Shown here: positions 11,475 to 24,307 of the stretch, piece by piece
Numbering within the stretch: the first letter of the stretch is position 1
Layout: each line of letters opens with the position of its first letter
The notes under the pieces: model-generated
Databases searched by the model: none
What the model was told of the DNA's origin: nothing
What the model saw: only the letters and a program-made list of their open reading frames with translations
Program-made: the position numbers and the translations under genes
Source of the DNA: Begonia masoniana
Lineage: Eukaryota; Streptophyta; Magnoliopsida; Cucurbitales; Begoniaceae
Length of the DNA: 64,000 nt
Assembly: GCA_022432975.1 (NCBI GenBank)
Contig: CM039509.1
Span: 15,208,482 to 15,272,481 of the forward strand
Direction: 5' to 3'

Positions 11475-13691
11475 TGTAACGCCCCAAGTTTCCCAAACCC
11501 GGTTTGTTACTCATAAACCTGAACATAACTAAGAAAATTTCGGACCAAATTTAAAACTTCGCTCGAAAGTCAAAATTTGACATTTTCTAAAACCTCAAAA
11601 CATTTAAAGAATTGCAGCGGAAATCATTTGAGGATAATAGAGTTAAACAAAACTATAGAACAATGCTTCAATAATCGGTTGAGATGTTAAGCAGTAATCG
11701 GTCAAAAGAAATGAAGGTTTAAATCGCGGAATACTTTAAAAGTTGCAAAAGTCAAATGCATCTGCCGCTGAACAAAGTCAACAGAAGAGGCTGAAATAGA
11801 TAACAGAAGGCTCCTTCCGGCGACAAAACGACAAAACTTCCACTTCATCTTCCGGTAAGTCTAATACACGACATCCACCAGTCACTAAACGACAAGACTT
11901 CTACTATAGTCTTCCGATTAGTTTAATACACTACATCCACCGGTCATAAGACGACAAAAGTCTTCCTACATCTTCCGATGACGTCAGCCGGATGATTCCT
12001 TCATCCGATCGACTTTACCTTACATCTACCGGTGACATCAGCCGGATGATCCCCTTCATCCAACCTCTGCCGATCGCTAAACGACAAGTTTTACCATTTA
12101 TCATCCGATAGACTAAATCTATTGGTAGACAAAACACTTAACGTCCACCGATGAACTTCACCCACCGATGGTTGAACTTACAGATTTCACTCAAAACATT
12201 TAAAACAACTTGGCCCTAAGTAACATCTGAAATCCAACAATTGACCATTTGAAACCAACATTTATATCCTGAACCTATAAAATTCAAAACTAACAAATTG
12301 TAATAAAACCAAATCAGATTTTTATAACAGGAGACGACTCAAATATTCTAAACCCTTCAGAAAAATTAGACACCAACAACATTCAAATCACGTTTTTCTT
12401 TGACAGAGAAGAAAATCCCAAAGGTGTTAAAACATCAAATTACTACTGTCATTAAAACTACTATGGTCATAAAACTCTCAATATACTTAAGTTGAAACAT
12501 TGTCAACTAAACATTCACACCAACTGACACCAGTTAAACCGCCCCATCAACTGCCAGATTCTTTCATAGTTGCACTCCTCCAACCAGTCTAGTCCTCAGC
12601 AAACTCAGTAAACACACCTGCTGTCACTTCTTCACCTACATCACAAAACTCATCTATTAGCCTAATGCTAAGTAAGTAAAGCAATAATATAATGTAATGC
12701 TGAAACATAAATTTCTAAATATGTAGTTTCTACTTTCTCATCTCAGTTGCATATGCATCGTTTCTGATCTGATTCCCCTGTGAAATTGGGAGTTGGATCA
12801 CTTCTCCCAAAGTATAAATATCCACTGACTCATTAAGAGGCGGATTAATTCCCTTAACAGTAAATCTGATTCACATAGCTGTTTCTGATCTGATCCCCCT
12901 GTGAAATTGGGAGTTGGATCACTTCTCCCAAAGTATAAATATCCACTGACTCATTAAGGGGCGGATTAATTCTCTTAACAGTAAATCTGATTCACATAGC
13001 TGTTTCATTATGTTCATTCCTTACCATGCTAACATGCATTCAAATTCATTTTCGTATACTTTTAAAATATGATGCATGACATACAGAAACATTCAAGTAA
13101 ACAAAATCCTAATGTTTTGTGATGTAGGCCCGAAGGCACAAACATACTTCACTTACCTGGATTCCTGGTGGATACTCGGTTAGGAGTTGCTTCGTAATTG
13201 CTCACCTAGAACCATAAACAGAGCATTAAGCCAATTCTTACTAATCCTCATTCTAAAGCATTCAGAAAACCTAAGTGGACAGTTGGGAGTTCTATTCACT
13301 GAGCATTCCCAAATTCTACACTAAACCCGAATCTACTCTCATTCATGGCAAATCACAAAATACGTATCCACAATCTCCACTCAATCGTCCTTAGTCACTA
13401 AATCAGTAAGAAATCAAGCTAGAACTCACCTAGATTGGAGAAAGGAATCGGGAAGAAAGTCGCCTGGGGAGCTCTGCTAAGTTGAGTTGAAAACCGAGAG
13501 TGAGAATAAACAGTGGCGGCTAAACCTCAATAAATTCTTCTTTAAATAGGTTATCCACTACTAATTTATAATTACTAAAGTGCCCTTACTTATTCCTTTA
13601 TTAACCTAATCAGTAATTCCTCCCAATATCATCTATAAAACATTCACTGTAAGTTAGTAAAATAAATAGTTCAATGAAACCGGGTGTTACA
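11475..13691 (-). repeat. Solo LTR (family A), reverse orientation
   Basis: It runs TGTAACGCCCC to GGGTGTTACA, 2217 bp, with no internal domain. Flanks CCGCG (11470-11474) and CTGCG (13692-13696) match at four of five bases, fitting an aged target duplication. A 121-bp direct repeat lies inside (from 12761 and from 12882). It also holds the CCGGATGATG / GACGACAAAA motif group (about 11820-12130). Confidence 0.8.
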
Positions 13692-13729
13692 CTGCGATAT
13701 CCCATCATGTTGGGCTGGAGGGTGATGTG

Positions 13730-15899
13730 TTGTTGGCCTCAACCAAAGAATGTCAGTGAGATTCGGAGTTTTCTAGGGTTAGCTGGCTATTACAGAAGAT
13801 TTATTGAAGGGTTTTCTAAAATAGCAGCACCTATGACTCGTTTGACACGAAAAGACGTGAAGTATGAATGGTCTGAAGAGTGTGAGCTAAGTTTTCAGAC
13901 GTTGAAGCAGAAATTGACAACAACTCCAGTTCTGACGTTGCCTGTAGCTGAGGAGAAGTTCTGTATTTATTGCGATGCCTCTCGGATTGGTCTGGGTTGC
14001 GTGCTTATACAGAATGATAAGGTGATAGCATATGCTTCCAGACAGCTAAAATCTTATGAGAAGAATTATCCGACCCACGACCTGGAGTTAGCTGCTGTGG
14101 TGTTTGCTTTGAAAATCTGGCGGCATTATTTATATGGTCAGTAATGTGAAGTATATTCAGATCACAAAAGTCTAAAGTATATATTCACTCAGAAGGAGCT
14201 GAATATGAGGCAACGGCGGTGGTTAGAGTTCGTGAAAGATTATGATTTGGAAATTAAATACCACCCAGGGAAGGCCAATGTAGTTGCAGACACTTTAAGC
14301 CGCGTTTCTACATCCGTTTCAGCCATGAAAGTGGAGATGTCCAGGGAGTTACACTCGGAGTTTCAGAGATTTGATTTAGAGCTGATATCAGACGTGACTG
14401 CCGTGTTATCAGATCTTTCTCTGAAGCCTACCATTTTGGAGAAAATTAGAGAAGCTCAGCAGGGAGATTTAGAGTGTAATAAATTTAAGCTGAGTATGGT
14501 TTCTGATGATCGGACGGAGTTCAGTTACTCAAATGATGGTATTCTGAAGTTCCATAATCGGTGGTATGTTCCGAACAATGAGCAGCTTCGGAAGGAGATT
14601 TTAGTTGAAGCTCATTCTTCAAGGTTTTCTGTTCATCCTGGCAGTACAAAGATGTACAGAGATCTCAAGCAGCACTATTGGTAGCCTGGTATGAAAAAGT
14701 CAGTGGCTGAATTTGTTGAGACATGTTTGATTTGTCAGCAGGTGAAGGCAGAGCATCAGAGACCTGCTGGGAAGTTGCAGCCATTGCCGGTTCCAGAGTG
14801 GAAGTGGGACCAGATTTCGATGGATTTCGTTGTCGATTTGCCTCGGACAACGAAAGGATTTGATGGTATATGGGTGATTGTTGATCGGTTAACAAAATCA
14901 GCCCACTTTCTGCCGGTGAAGATGACATACAGTATGGATCAGTTTGCTGAACTCTACATTCAGGAGATTTTGACATTACACGGAGTGCCGACTTCGATTG
15001 TATCAGATAGGGACCCGAGGTTCACTTCAAAATTTTGGCAAAGTTTGCATAAAGCAATGGAGACTCGGTTGAACTTCAGCACTGCTTTTGATCCTCAGAC
15101 GGACGAACAATCTGAGAGTACTATTCAAATTCTTGAGGATATGCTCCAAGCGTGTGTGTTGGAGTTTCAAGATTCCTGGAGTAAGTATATACCTTTGGTG
15201 GAGTTCTCGTATAACAATAGTTATAAGGATACTATTGGAATGGCTCCATACGAGGCTCTATACGGAAGGAAGTGCAGATCACCTCTTTAGTGGGATGAGG
15301 TCGGAGAATCTAGTTTGATTGGCCCGGAGATCGTTCAGCAAACTACAGAGAAGATTAAATTCATTCGACAACGCATTTTGACAGCTCAGAGTCGCCAGAA
15401 GAGCTATGCAGATGGTAGACGACGGGAGCTGGAATTTGAGGTAGGCGATGAAGTTTTCTTAAAAATCTCGCCGTTTAAGGGTGTCATGAGATTCGGGAAG
15501 CGGGGGAAACTAAATCCAAGGTATGTTGGTCCATTCCCGATTGTGAAGCGAGTGGGAAAGACGGCGTATCAATTGGAGTTGCCTACTTCTATGGAGGGTG
15601 TGCATGATGTATTTCACGTATCGATGCTGCGGAAATGCCTGAGGGATCCATCGCATGTCGTGGTGCAGCAGGACATCGATGTACAACCTACATTGTCCTA
15701 CGAGGAGAAACCGGTGGAAGTATTGGATTATGCAGTGAAGAAATTGCGCAATAAAGACATTCCACTGGTGAAGGTGCTGTGGCGCAACCACAACGTTGAG
15801 GAGGCAATGTGAGAGCGTCAACAGGACATGATGGAACGCTACCCAGAACTTTTCAGGTACGCAAATTTTGAGGACAAAATTTTTATTAGGAGGGTGGAT
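13730..15899 (+). pseudogene. Tekay/Del-like pol remnant: RNase H, integrase, chromodomain
   Basis: One continuous frame begins abruptly at the RT/RNase H connection ([15 protein letters not shown]); gag, protease and RT are absent on this side. Then RNase H ([11 protein letters not shown]), integrase zinc finger (about 14610-14750), integrase core (SMDFVVDLPR, SDRDPRF, and E in EQSESTIQ) and a chromodomain-like end (IPLVKVLWRNHNVEEA). In-frame stops at 14142-14144 (CAA to TAA), 14682-14684 (TGG to TAG), 15288-15290 and 15810-15812 (TGG to TGA). No frameshift is needed. The usual HPQTDGQ reads DPQTDEQ. The upstream edge at about 13730 is a rearrangement joint with LTR sequence. The 3' LTR begins at 15900. 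Confidence 0.88.
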
Positions 15900-18402
15900 T
15901 GTAATACCCGGATTTTCCCTAAAACTTATGTAGCCGTAGATTAGAGTAGTATAAGTGTTATGGAAGTTTAGTTATTCAAAAGTATGTGTAATGAGATGAG
16001 AAGTGAGAAAGGGTGAACATTTGACTTTCAAAGGTTGAAAAGTCAAATGTTTCAACCAATAGGAAATTTTGTAAAGGAAAGAAATGAATAAAAATGGGGG
16101 AATTTGAGAAGCCAATCACGTTGGAAAGGTTGAAGGAGAAGTGAGTTTAATTTATTTAAACCAAAAACAATTTGAAAAGTCAAACTAATACATGAACCAA
16201 TAGGAATTTTGGTTTAAAAGTCAAATTCATAATAACCAATCAAATTTTTATCTAAGTTTGTGAAGGGAAAGGGGATATTGTTTGAATGGCTCACGTTGGA
16301 CTTAAAGAAAGGAGAAAAGGGAGGGTGGATTTTCAATTATAAAAAGTTTGGAGGAGAACTTTTAAAAGAAAGAAAAGTGGAGGATTTAAGGGTTTAGTTT
16401 CTTTCTTTTATTCCATCTTCTTCCCCACAATTTTTCTTCCAAGCTTGGCGTCCTCCATAGCTGCTTCTTGCTCTTTCTTTTCTTCAATTTTCCAAGGTGC
16501 TTTCAAGGTAAAATCATGTGGGTTTTCAATTGTATACATTAAGGGTTGGTTTGTTGAGGTTTTAGGGTGTTTGGTGAGAGATTGCATAAGGTTTGGAAAT
16601 CCTAATTGGTGAAGTCCGAATTTTGAGTTTAAGGGTTGGATTTCTTTTCCATTTTGATGATTTGGTTGTTAGATGAATTGGTTTTGGTTGATCTAGGGAG
16701 AAATGGAAGATTGGAGTTGAGTTTGGGAAAAACCGGTTTTTGTGCATTGGGGGGCCGATTCTGTTGGCTGTAATTTTGGGTTGGCCAAAGTGTTTATTTG
16801 GTTAGTTTAAGCATTTCAATGGATAGTAGACGTGTAGAGCTTTTCGAGTTGGGGTGGCACGTCGAAATCCGTTGAAAAACGAGGAAGTTATGGCCGTTTA
16901 AAGTTGGACGTTGGTTTATTGCATAAAAATCGGGTTTGGGGTTTTTTTTTTTGGAAACGAATTATGATAGTTTTAGTTAGTTTAGGTTAAGGCTTTTCTT
17001 AGAGTTCTTTAGTAAATTAATAAGTTGAGTTTTTGTTAATTGTAGGTTATCGAACGAGTGATTTGACTGGTGGAAGTGAGAAAATAATTACCGAGACGCC
17101 AGGTAAGTAATGGATGCATGTTTGTTGCCTTCGGGCCTACACCATAGAACGGTAGGGATTGTTTGTTTGATTGCTATGTTTTAAATTCGTGTCATGCATC
17201 GTGTGTCGTGTGTCATGCATCATTGTTTTCTAAACTACGAAACCACGTGTTTTGCATGATTGAGGGGTGAGGACGTAATGAAAGATAAGACTTGATTGCA
17301 ACCTGGTCTCTAGTAGAATAGCTTCAGTCGGGCAAGTGGCTCGTTGAGCACCCCGCGAGAGATTTTATTCGAGATGCCCTGCTAATGTACGTAATGTGTC
17401 GTGAGTATGAATGCCTCGACCTGTTCGTGCTCGAAGTGCACAATGAGGATTCTACGATCGATTGGGGGAGATTCGTGTTGGCCGTCCTGGACTGTGTTGG
17501 GACGTGTGCCTCTGGTCTAGCTCCGTGGATCAAGGCGTGGCCGTCCTGGACTGTGTGGGGGCGTGTGCCTACTTGATTCACCTGAAAGTGAAAGATAAAT
17601 GCAACCGAAATGAAAAGAAAACAACAGAGTGTGTAGAAACTGCATGTTAGGATTGAGTCGAGCATTGAGTGTGTATTGTGCATTATTTCCCTACTTGCTA
17701 AGCGTTAGGCTTATCTTTTTGTGTTCTATGGTGTAGGTGACGAGTTCTATACAGGTGAGGTAGACGAGACCACCGAGGATTAGGCCGCAGTCGGAGGAGT
17801 ACGGAGTCCGCCGGTGCAGGCTATTGTTGGGGCGTCTGGACCACTGTCTTCCTCAGGTTGGTGGGAGGTTGCTATTTTGGATGTAGATATTTGGTTGTGG
17901 ATAGTTTTTATTTAAGTGTTTTGTAAAGATTTGGTTGTGGAGATTAGTTAGGAAAATTGAAGGATTTTTGGTACTTTATATGTGGAAGCGTTTTTGGTAC
18001 TTATTTTGATGGTTGTATGGTTTTAAAAGTTGATGGTGTTGATGGATAATGGTTGTAAGTGTTGTGGTTTGAACTAGTTTGGTTTATGATTTTAAATTGC
18101 AGGTTTTGGTTTATCGAATTTGAGGCGTTACGCCGTCCGTTTTGATTTTAAACTAAATAACGTCGGGTTATGTTTGCTATTTCTTTTATTTTTAAAATTT
18201 TCCTATTTCTAAATTATTTTAACCCGACATTTTTCGACGTATTTTAAACGTATTTTGGGCCCGATTTCCAATAAATTTTGAGGGTTTGAAAAACCCAAAA
18301 ACGAGTCGTAAAATTTACGAAAACTATTTTAAACGATGTTTTAAACACGAGTTTGGTTTGCAATCGTAGCGCTCCGAGCCCGGGCGGGTTCGGGGCGTTA
18401 CA
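15900..18402 (+). repeat. 3' LTR of the inverted/split element (family C)
   Basis: TGTAATACCCGG to GGGGCGTTACA, 2503 bp, preceded by polypurine tract AGGAGGGTGGAT and followed by TATAG (18403-18407). Nearly identical to the reverse LTR at 24308-26808. Confidence 0.92.
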
Positions 18403-19690
18403 TATAGGACCAAAAATCAGTTCATTAGGTGAAAATTTGTGGGAGAGGAGGAACCTTCAATAGATAAGTAAATCCTATATTTAGAATAGTTAATTTAACC
18501 TTTATTGCGTTGTTTAGGTGGAGATATATTTAAATTATGTCATTGGTTCTAGTTAGGTTTAGAATTTTGATTGTGGATTGAAGTGATTAAATGTATGTTG
18601 TTTTTATGTGAAATGAATAGTGTTTTATAAAAAGATTTATGTTTTCAAATTGTATTGTGTTGTTAAAAAGAAATGTTTTAAAAATATTGTTTTAAATCAA
18701 TGTGATATGCTGGTTCTCAAAATAATTTGCATGGGTGAGTTGCATGGTTTTAAATGTGCATGACATTGGCTTTATAAAATGTGTTAAAACATGCATTTGA
18801 GGAAAAGTGGAAGTTGACAATTTTCGTAACACATGAACCAATAGTTGGACTTGTCTCTTCGTGTGCGATGTGTGACTATGGAAATGAGAAGGAGATCAAC
18901 TTAATGTCCTCATTGGCTTAAAAATCCCTAAACATCGAGAGGAAGCAATGCATAGGGCCCTACAGCTCTACAGGAGAAAGCCCGGGAACGTGTAGGATTG
19001 TGTGATGATTATACATGTTGGGATTATAGTGTATTGCATTTTTAACATAAACATTTGGTTGTTAAAAGATGCATTAGAGTTTTCTTGAAAAGATGGTTTT
19101 AGTCATGCAAAGTTCATTCTATTTGTATTGGATTTATTTAATGAAAATGATTTCAAACAATGGTTGAGTAATTTCAAAAGATTGATTTTAAGCAAGCATA
19201 ATTTTATAACATTTGCATGGCTTTCAAAAGAACATGATTTTTATGATTTTCAAAGAATCATTGTAGTGGAAGATGGTGATTGGTCCTATATGATGTTAAT
19301 AGAATTTGGATTAGTTATTTTAAGTGTTAGATTCATTTACTGAGTTAAAAACTCATTATGTAGATAATTCATATTTTTCAGATATCGAGAACAATCACCG
19401 AAAAGGAAAACATAGGCAATATAAAACTTGAGAAGAGGCATAGGTGAACCATCAAGGTAGATGGTGTTTTTGTTTGGTTTTCCTTTGTAAAAAGCTTTTT
19501 GAAAGGTCACATGTAGTAACCTACTTTTGTAGTAGCTTCTGTGTTTGTACTCTGATGTTCAAGTAAATTTTCAATGTATAAAATGTATGTTGTTTCGTAT
19601 GTTTTATGTTTTAAATGATTTTATGAAATAATAATAAAAATAATTTTGAACGGAGTATCTTCCTTATTTGAGTTTATAAAACTGTTTTAA
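18403..19690. other. AT-rich, LTR-like degenerate DNA, no gene
   Basis: It starts with the TATAG duplication. Lines such as ATATTTTTCAGATATCGAG (about 19370) and CTACAGGAGAAAGCCCGGG (about 18970) resemble old LTR sequence. No conserved coding domain was seen. Confidence 0.4.
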
Positions 19691-21343
19691 TAGAGTAAAA
19701 TAGACACTTTAATGGATCCATGAGCTTTGGAATCGAAGCATTTCGAAAAGTATAGAATTAGTTATGAATTTTTAAGGTAGGGTTAATGCATTGTGTTATA
19801 ATCCGAATTTTAGTGAAGGAAGGATTTAATTGGTCATTGTATTTGGGTGAAATCTGGGATTTTATACTTGGGATGTTTATAGTTAGCTAGTTGTTGAGTG
19901 AATGTTCCTTAGGTTTAGTTGTATGCTTACTAAGCTATTTTATTCTTAAAAATGTTAGGTTAACAAGCGGGTATTTGGACTAAGCAAAGTGAGCGAACAC
20001 GTACGAAGTTTCCAGGTAAGTAGTGGTTGGTTGTGTTTTGCCTTCGGGCCTACATCATAGAACGGTAGAAAATTGTTGTTTGTTTCTTTGTTTGATTGTT
20101 TTGTTTTTTTTTGTGCTTAAAAAATTGTATGGCATGCATCATGGTTTTGAAATTACGAAAATACGAGTTTTGAGCATGATTTCGAATGGTGAGTATGAAA
20201 TGAAAACTGATAAGTAGAAATGCAATGTGGTAATGTGGTTTTGTGAGTCGCCTAGTCGCGTTACGGTGACATCTGCGAGGGATTATAGTGGAAGTCGCCC
20301 AGTCGCGTTAGGGTGACACCTGCGAGGGACTCAGTGTGAGTCGCCTAGTCGCGTTATGGTGACACTTGCGAGGGACTATAGTGGAGTTGCCCAGTCGCGT
20401 TAGGGTGACACCTGCGAGGGACTCCGTGTGAGTCGCCTAGTCGCGTTACGGTGACACCTGCGAGGGACTATAGTGGAGTCGCCCAGTCGCGTTAGAGTGA
20501 CACCTGCGAGGGTCTCCAAGGGAGTCGCCCAGTCGCGTTAAGGTGGCACTTGCGAGGGACTTTGTGGGAGTCGGACACCTGCGAGGGACTCCGTGGGAGT
20601 CGCCCAGTCGCGTTAGGGTGGCACCTGCGAGGGACTCTATAGGAGTCGCTTAGTCGCGTGAAGGTGCGAGGTTAGCACTGGTGAGGGGTTCTATGATAGA
20701 ACAATGCAAAGAAAACAAAACGATAATAACAGAGCGAGTAGAAACTGTATGTGTTAGGGTTGTGTGAGGGTTATGTGTGCATTGTGCATGTTTATATTTG
20801 TTATCCCCTACTTGCTAAGCGTAAGCTTACGTGTGTGTGTGTTCTGTGGTGTAGGTGAGGACAAAGTTACAGGTGTGAGCTATGTGGAAAGCTAGGATTG
20901 GGACGCAGTCAGTGATGTATGCAGTATGTAGGGGCGGACAGTTGTTGGGGCGTCTCAACCATGGTCTTCGGGGAGTTGTGAGTGATGGGTACTTTTTGGT
21001 TATTTTGGTATTTTTGTTGTATCTAGTTGGTGTTTTGGAGATTGTTGTATAGATATTGTTTTGTTTTAAATGTTTTAGGGTTTATAAAAATTAGTCGTTA
21101 TGCTGCTCAATTTTTCGTAAAGTAAACGACGTCAGGTTTTAACAATTTTCCACGTTTTTGTTGATATTTTGGAGTCGATCTTTTCCAACATGTTTTTCAC
21201 ATATTGTACGAACATTTTTCAACTACTTTCGAGGGTTCGAAAAACCCAAAAATTTATCGACAATTATTTTAAAAATTCGTTTTAAACGCGGGATTTGTTT
21301 GCCAAGTAACGCACCGGGCCGGGGTAGGTTCGGGGGCGTTACA
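19691..21343 (+). repeat. Degenerate LTR (family C relative), 3' end at 21343
   Basis: It ends CGGGGGCGTTACA and shares the order of landmarks with the 15900 LTR: TTTCCAGGTAAGTAGTGG, then CTTCGGGCCTACATCATAGAACGG (about 20010-20065), a repeat block, CTACTTGCTAAGCG (about 20808), then the terminus. Its left edge is uncertain. No primer-binding site follows, so it is a 3' or solo LTR. Confidence 0.6.
20244..20690 (+). repeat. 46-47 bp minisatellite in a degenerate LTR
   Basis: About nine to ten copies of GAGTCGCCCAGTCGCGTTA followed by GGTGACACCTGCGAGGGACT, with substitutions and one shortened unit near 20570. Unequal spacers exclude a CRISPR array. Confidence 0.9.
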
Positions 21344-21763
21344 AGATAAATGTTGTCGGGACCTTCATCTCCAACCCTTGTGAGGTTCGTGGGTAAGTCA
21401 TTCTAACCTCTTCATTTTCGGTTTAGAAGTCAGGTTTTTATTTGGATTCGATTCGAGCAAAGGCTCAAATCCCTTGGATTATCTCTTGATTTTGGATGTA
21501 TATTGGTTTATTTAGAGTTTGTGCAGGTTTATTCACATTTGGAGGCGAGAAATGACGGGAAATGGCGAGTTCCATGAACTCTCCTTTGCTAGAATTTGCC
21601 ACTGAAGTGTTGACTGGTGAGCATTACGGTGAAGACCCGAGGGTTTCACGGATCGACACCTTCGGAGGAAGTGTCGACTGATGCGAGACCTGAGAGCACT
21701 TGGTGTAGTGCCTTGAGTCCCCTCAACCACAAACACAGTACCTGAAATGACGGCAGCTTGATC
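21344..21763. other. Rearranged spacer between an LTR end and a broken gag-protease
   Basis: On the minus strand, gag-protease coding can be followed from 21768 to about 21735 (AVISGT, the usual start of the protease region), then family similarity stops. The rest (about 21344-21735) has no recognisable coding similarity. One breakpoint of the proposed inversion should lie here. Confidence 0.5.
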
Positions 21764-21768
21764 CTCTC

Positions 21769-23039
21769 TGACACGGGGGCCCCTAGAAAGGGGACCCGTG
21801 TACGACCCACGAATATGCTAGGTTGGTGCTCGGTTGGATGCTAGTGAACAATATTTGAATATTGAAATAAAATACTAAACTAAAGGCAAGAAATAAAGAA
21901 GGCAAATGTTAAGATGATGGCCAAGATTATAGGTTAGTAGAGAGAAGCAAAATTACAAGAAAATAAAGAGAATAAAATGACAATATATGTTAGAAATGAC
22001 AAGAAAATGTAAAGCAATGGAAATAAAGAAAAGATAAAAAAATAGAAGGTGAGTGTGTGGATAATGAAAAGCTGAAAAGTAAAGAGTGATTTGTGTGCAA
22101 AAGTGATAGCAATAAAAGTAAAGAAAACCCTTGGTGGATCCGAGAAGCGAGCTTACGGTTTAAGCTCCCGGATACACATTTTCCGTGAAGAAAACGACCA
22201 CCGTAGGCCGGGGATTTTCGTCCTCGTTTCAACTCCCAAGGGAGAAGATGAGGGAATGATTAAGAGCTAACCTAGCAACCCAAGCTAGGCTAGCAATGGA
22301 GGCTAACTCCTCTTGGTTCAAAGAACCAAGGAAAAATCACCAAAGGAATTTGGGAGATTGAGGGAAATAGTAGTATATTGATTTGGCAAAAGTTGTCTAC
22401 AATCACTAATACCATGCATTTATAGAAGTCCTAGGTGGATTAGGGCCCTTGGATCAAAAAGGATGGATGGCCAAGATCAAGGCAAACAAGCACACATCCT
22501 AGGGAGGAGATGAATGCCATGCCTAAATGGATCAATGGAGGGAATCTTGCCACATCATCAATCCATGTTGCCACTAACTTTTGTACTTGCAAAATTATAC
22601 CTTTTTTTGTGGGCTCTTCTTTGGGCCAAGGCTTCCATTGGGCTCCATTTATTGTAGGGCCTTTTCCTTTGAATATTTTGTTGAACTTCCTCCAACCCAA
22701 ATCCACCACCATACATCTAGTCCTAACCACACAATCTAATGCATGAAATGCAATTATAAATCCTTACAATAAAGGCGAATGTACGCCAATGAGTTTTAAA
22801 AATTAAAAATTAAAAATTAAGGCCCGGGAAGACAAATTCCCATGGGTCTATCAGCAAGCTCCGTGCGAACGCTCCAATGAATGACATGGTAAGGCTTCTC
22901 CTCATCCTCCTTAGTCGGCTCCCAAGTGAAGTCCATGAGTGAATCAAAACCTGCAAAAAGAGACAAGTCGTTAGAACATTGAACAATTAAATTTTGTGCC
23001 CGGGTTTGTGATCTAGTAACGGGCCTACGAGGCACGTCA
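21769..23039 (-). repeat. Solo LTR of a second CRM-like family
   Basis: 1271 bp, TGACACGGGGG to GGCACGTCA on the plus strand, with perfect duplication CTCTC (21764-21768 and 23040-23044). It is recognised as CRM-like by a minus-strand coding tail (22817-23035, PRRPVTRSQTRAQN) matching the C-terminus of the element at 3291, and by the shared CGGGAAGACAAATTCCCATG stretch. It is inserted in a gag gene, creating an early TGA at the joint. Confidence 0.9.
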
Positions 23040-24146
23040 CTCTCCCTCAGGCTCTATCATCGCGAAGATTCTGGGCATTGCCTTGAATGGTTCTTTCTTC
23101 GCTACCGGGCAATCCATAGCCATGTGACCAGGTTTGTTGCAATTAAAACATCGAAGAACTTTCGGCTTCGGGCAATCTCGAAACATATGGCCAGACTCAA
23201 AGCAATTGTAACATTTGCCGTCGTACTGTCCACATTCTCCTGGGTACGACTTTAAACATTTCGGACACTGTGGAAACAACTTCCTCTGTTGTGGTTGTGG
23301 CTGAGGCTTCTTACCACCCCTTTGATCTTTCAAATTTCCACCCGGTCGTTTCGTACCTTGGAACTGAGAAGATGACACGCCTTTGCTAAACTGTGCTGTA
23401 ATATCCTTGAACATCCGTTTTGGTGCTTCAGCAGATTTAAGAATCTTACCAGCAGATGCTTCTACTTCTAAAGCCTTGGCCGTCACACGAGTATATGGTA
23501 TCCCTTCAATTCTGAATGTCTTTACTAGCATTTCGATCTCTGGCTTTAAACCCTGCACAAACTGGAATATTTTATCCTCCTCACTACTGACCAGACGGCT
23601 GGCAAATCGGGACAAAGATTCAAACTGTTGGATGTAATCTCCCACAGATCCGGTTTGCTTCAAAGCCATGAATTCCAACCGCTTCGCAGATTGAACCGTT
23701 CGGTTGTAATATTTTTCATAAAACAGCTCCTTAAATTCTTCCCAGGTCATGCTCTGAATATCTGCTGTGGCTTTCACTGTTCCCCACCAGCTTTTTGCAC
23801 TATTCGACAAATGGAAGGTAGCACATTTAACCTTGTTTTGTTCTTCCACTTCTGCAACATTAAACATCTCTTCCACTGTACAAACCCAATTTTCAGCCAC
23901 TGTCGGATCGGTCAAACATCCTTCAAAGGCCGGGGGCTTTAACCGTCGAAATCTCTCTCCACTAGAGCTAGCTTCAGAGTTGGACCCCGCTCCAATGTTT
24001 CCTGGTAGTCCTTGATTCATAAAAATTCCAAGTAACTGAGATTGCATATTCAATAGATCCCTGAGTTGTTTATTCGGGTCCTCAGGTGGTTCGGGTTCAT
24101 TCCGGGGTCGTCCGGGTCGTCTTGGTGGTCCGGGATTTCTAGGCAC
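23037..24146 (-). pseudogene. Tekay/Del-like gag, interrupted
   Basis: About 369 residues. A proline/arginine-rich start, then a retrotransposon gag core (PTVAENWVCTVEEMFNVAEV, SAKSWWGTVK, FKELFYEKYYNRTVQ), then cysteine clusters in the last 70 residues: CPKC...C and two CCHC knuckles (CYNCFESGHMFRDC, CFNCNKPGHMAMDC). The expected start codon reads GTG (24144-24146) where the related elements have ATG, so the ATG was probably lost by A-to-G. The frame ends at a stop formed by the solo LTR joint; the true continuation is at 21768 and shortly breaks. The 5' LTR is 24308-26808, with an intron-like leader segment between. Confidence 0.88.
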
Positions 24147-24160
24147 TTTCTTTTCTATTC

Positions 24161-24223
24161 CTGAAACAGGTTAGGAAAGCTAATCTTAGAAAAAGAACTA
24201 ACTAAAGTTAAAGAAATACTTAC
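24161..24223 (-). other. Intron-like segment in the gag leader
   Basis: On the minus strand GTAAGTATTT starts at 24223 and a TGTTTCAG acceptor ends at 24161, 63 nt. It lies between primer-binding site and gag. Three other elements in the window have a similar segment at the same place. Confidence 0.55.
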
Positions 24224-24291
24224 AGTCGGTGAAGCACGTTGCACGGCGGCCAGCATTGTCGGGTAATCCTTTGAACGTCTCGACCACTTTT

Positions 24292-24303
24292 GCTCTGATA
24301 CCA
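24292..24303 (-). other. Primer-binding site
   Basis: TGGTATCAGAGC on the minus strand, four bases inside the 5' LTR end at 24308. Matches the initiator-Met tRNA 3' end. Confidence 0.9.
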
Positions 24304-24307
24304 TCTT

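Noticed and set aside
13674..13730. Start of the pol remnant at an ATG in 13674
   Set aside because: That ATG lies in the end of the reverse solo LTR; the fusion to pol is created by the rearrangement joint.
17324..17683. Conserved 119-codon frame also found at 25025-25495
   Set aside because: It occurs only because the two family C LTRs are near-identical copies in inverted orientation; no domain is recognisable.
20244..20690. CRISPR array
   Set aside because: Repeats are head to tail without unique spacers of constant size, in a plant LTR, with no cas genes.
18403..21343. A new host gene in the spacer
   Set aside because: Only short frames; landmarks match LTR sequence instead.
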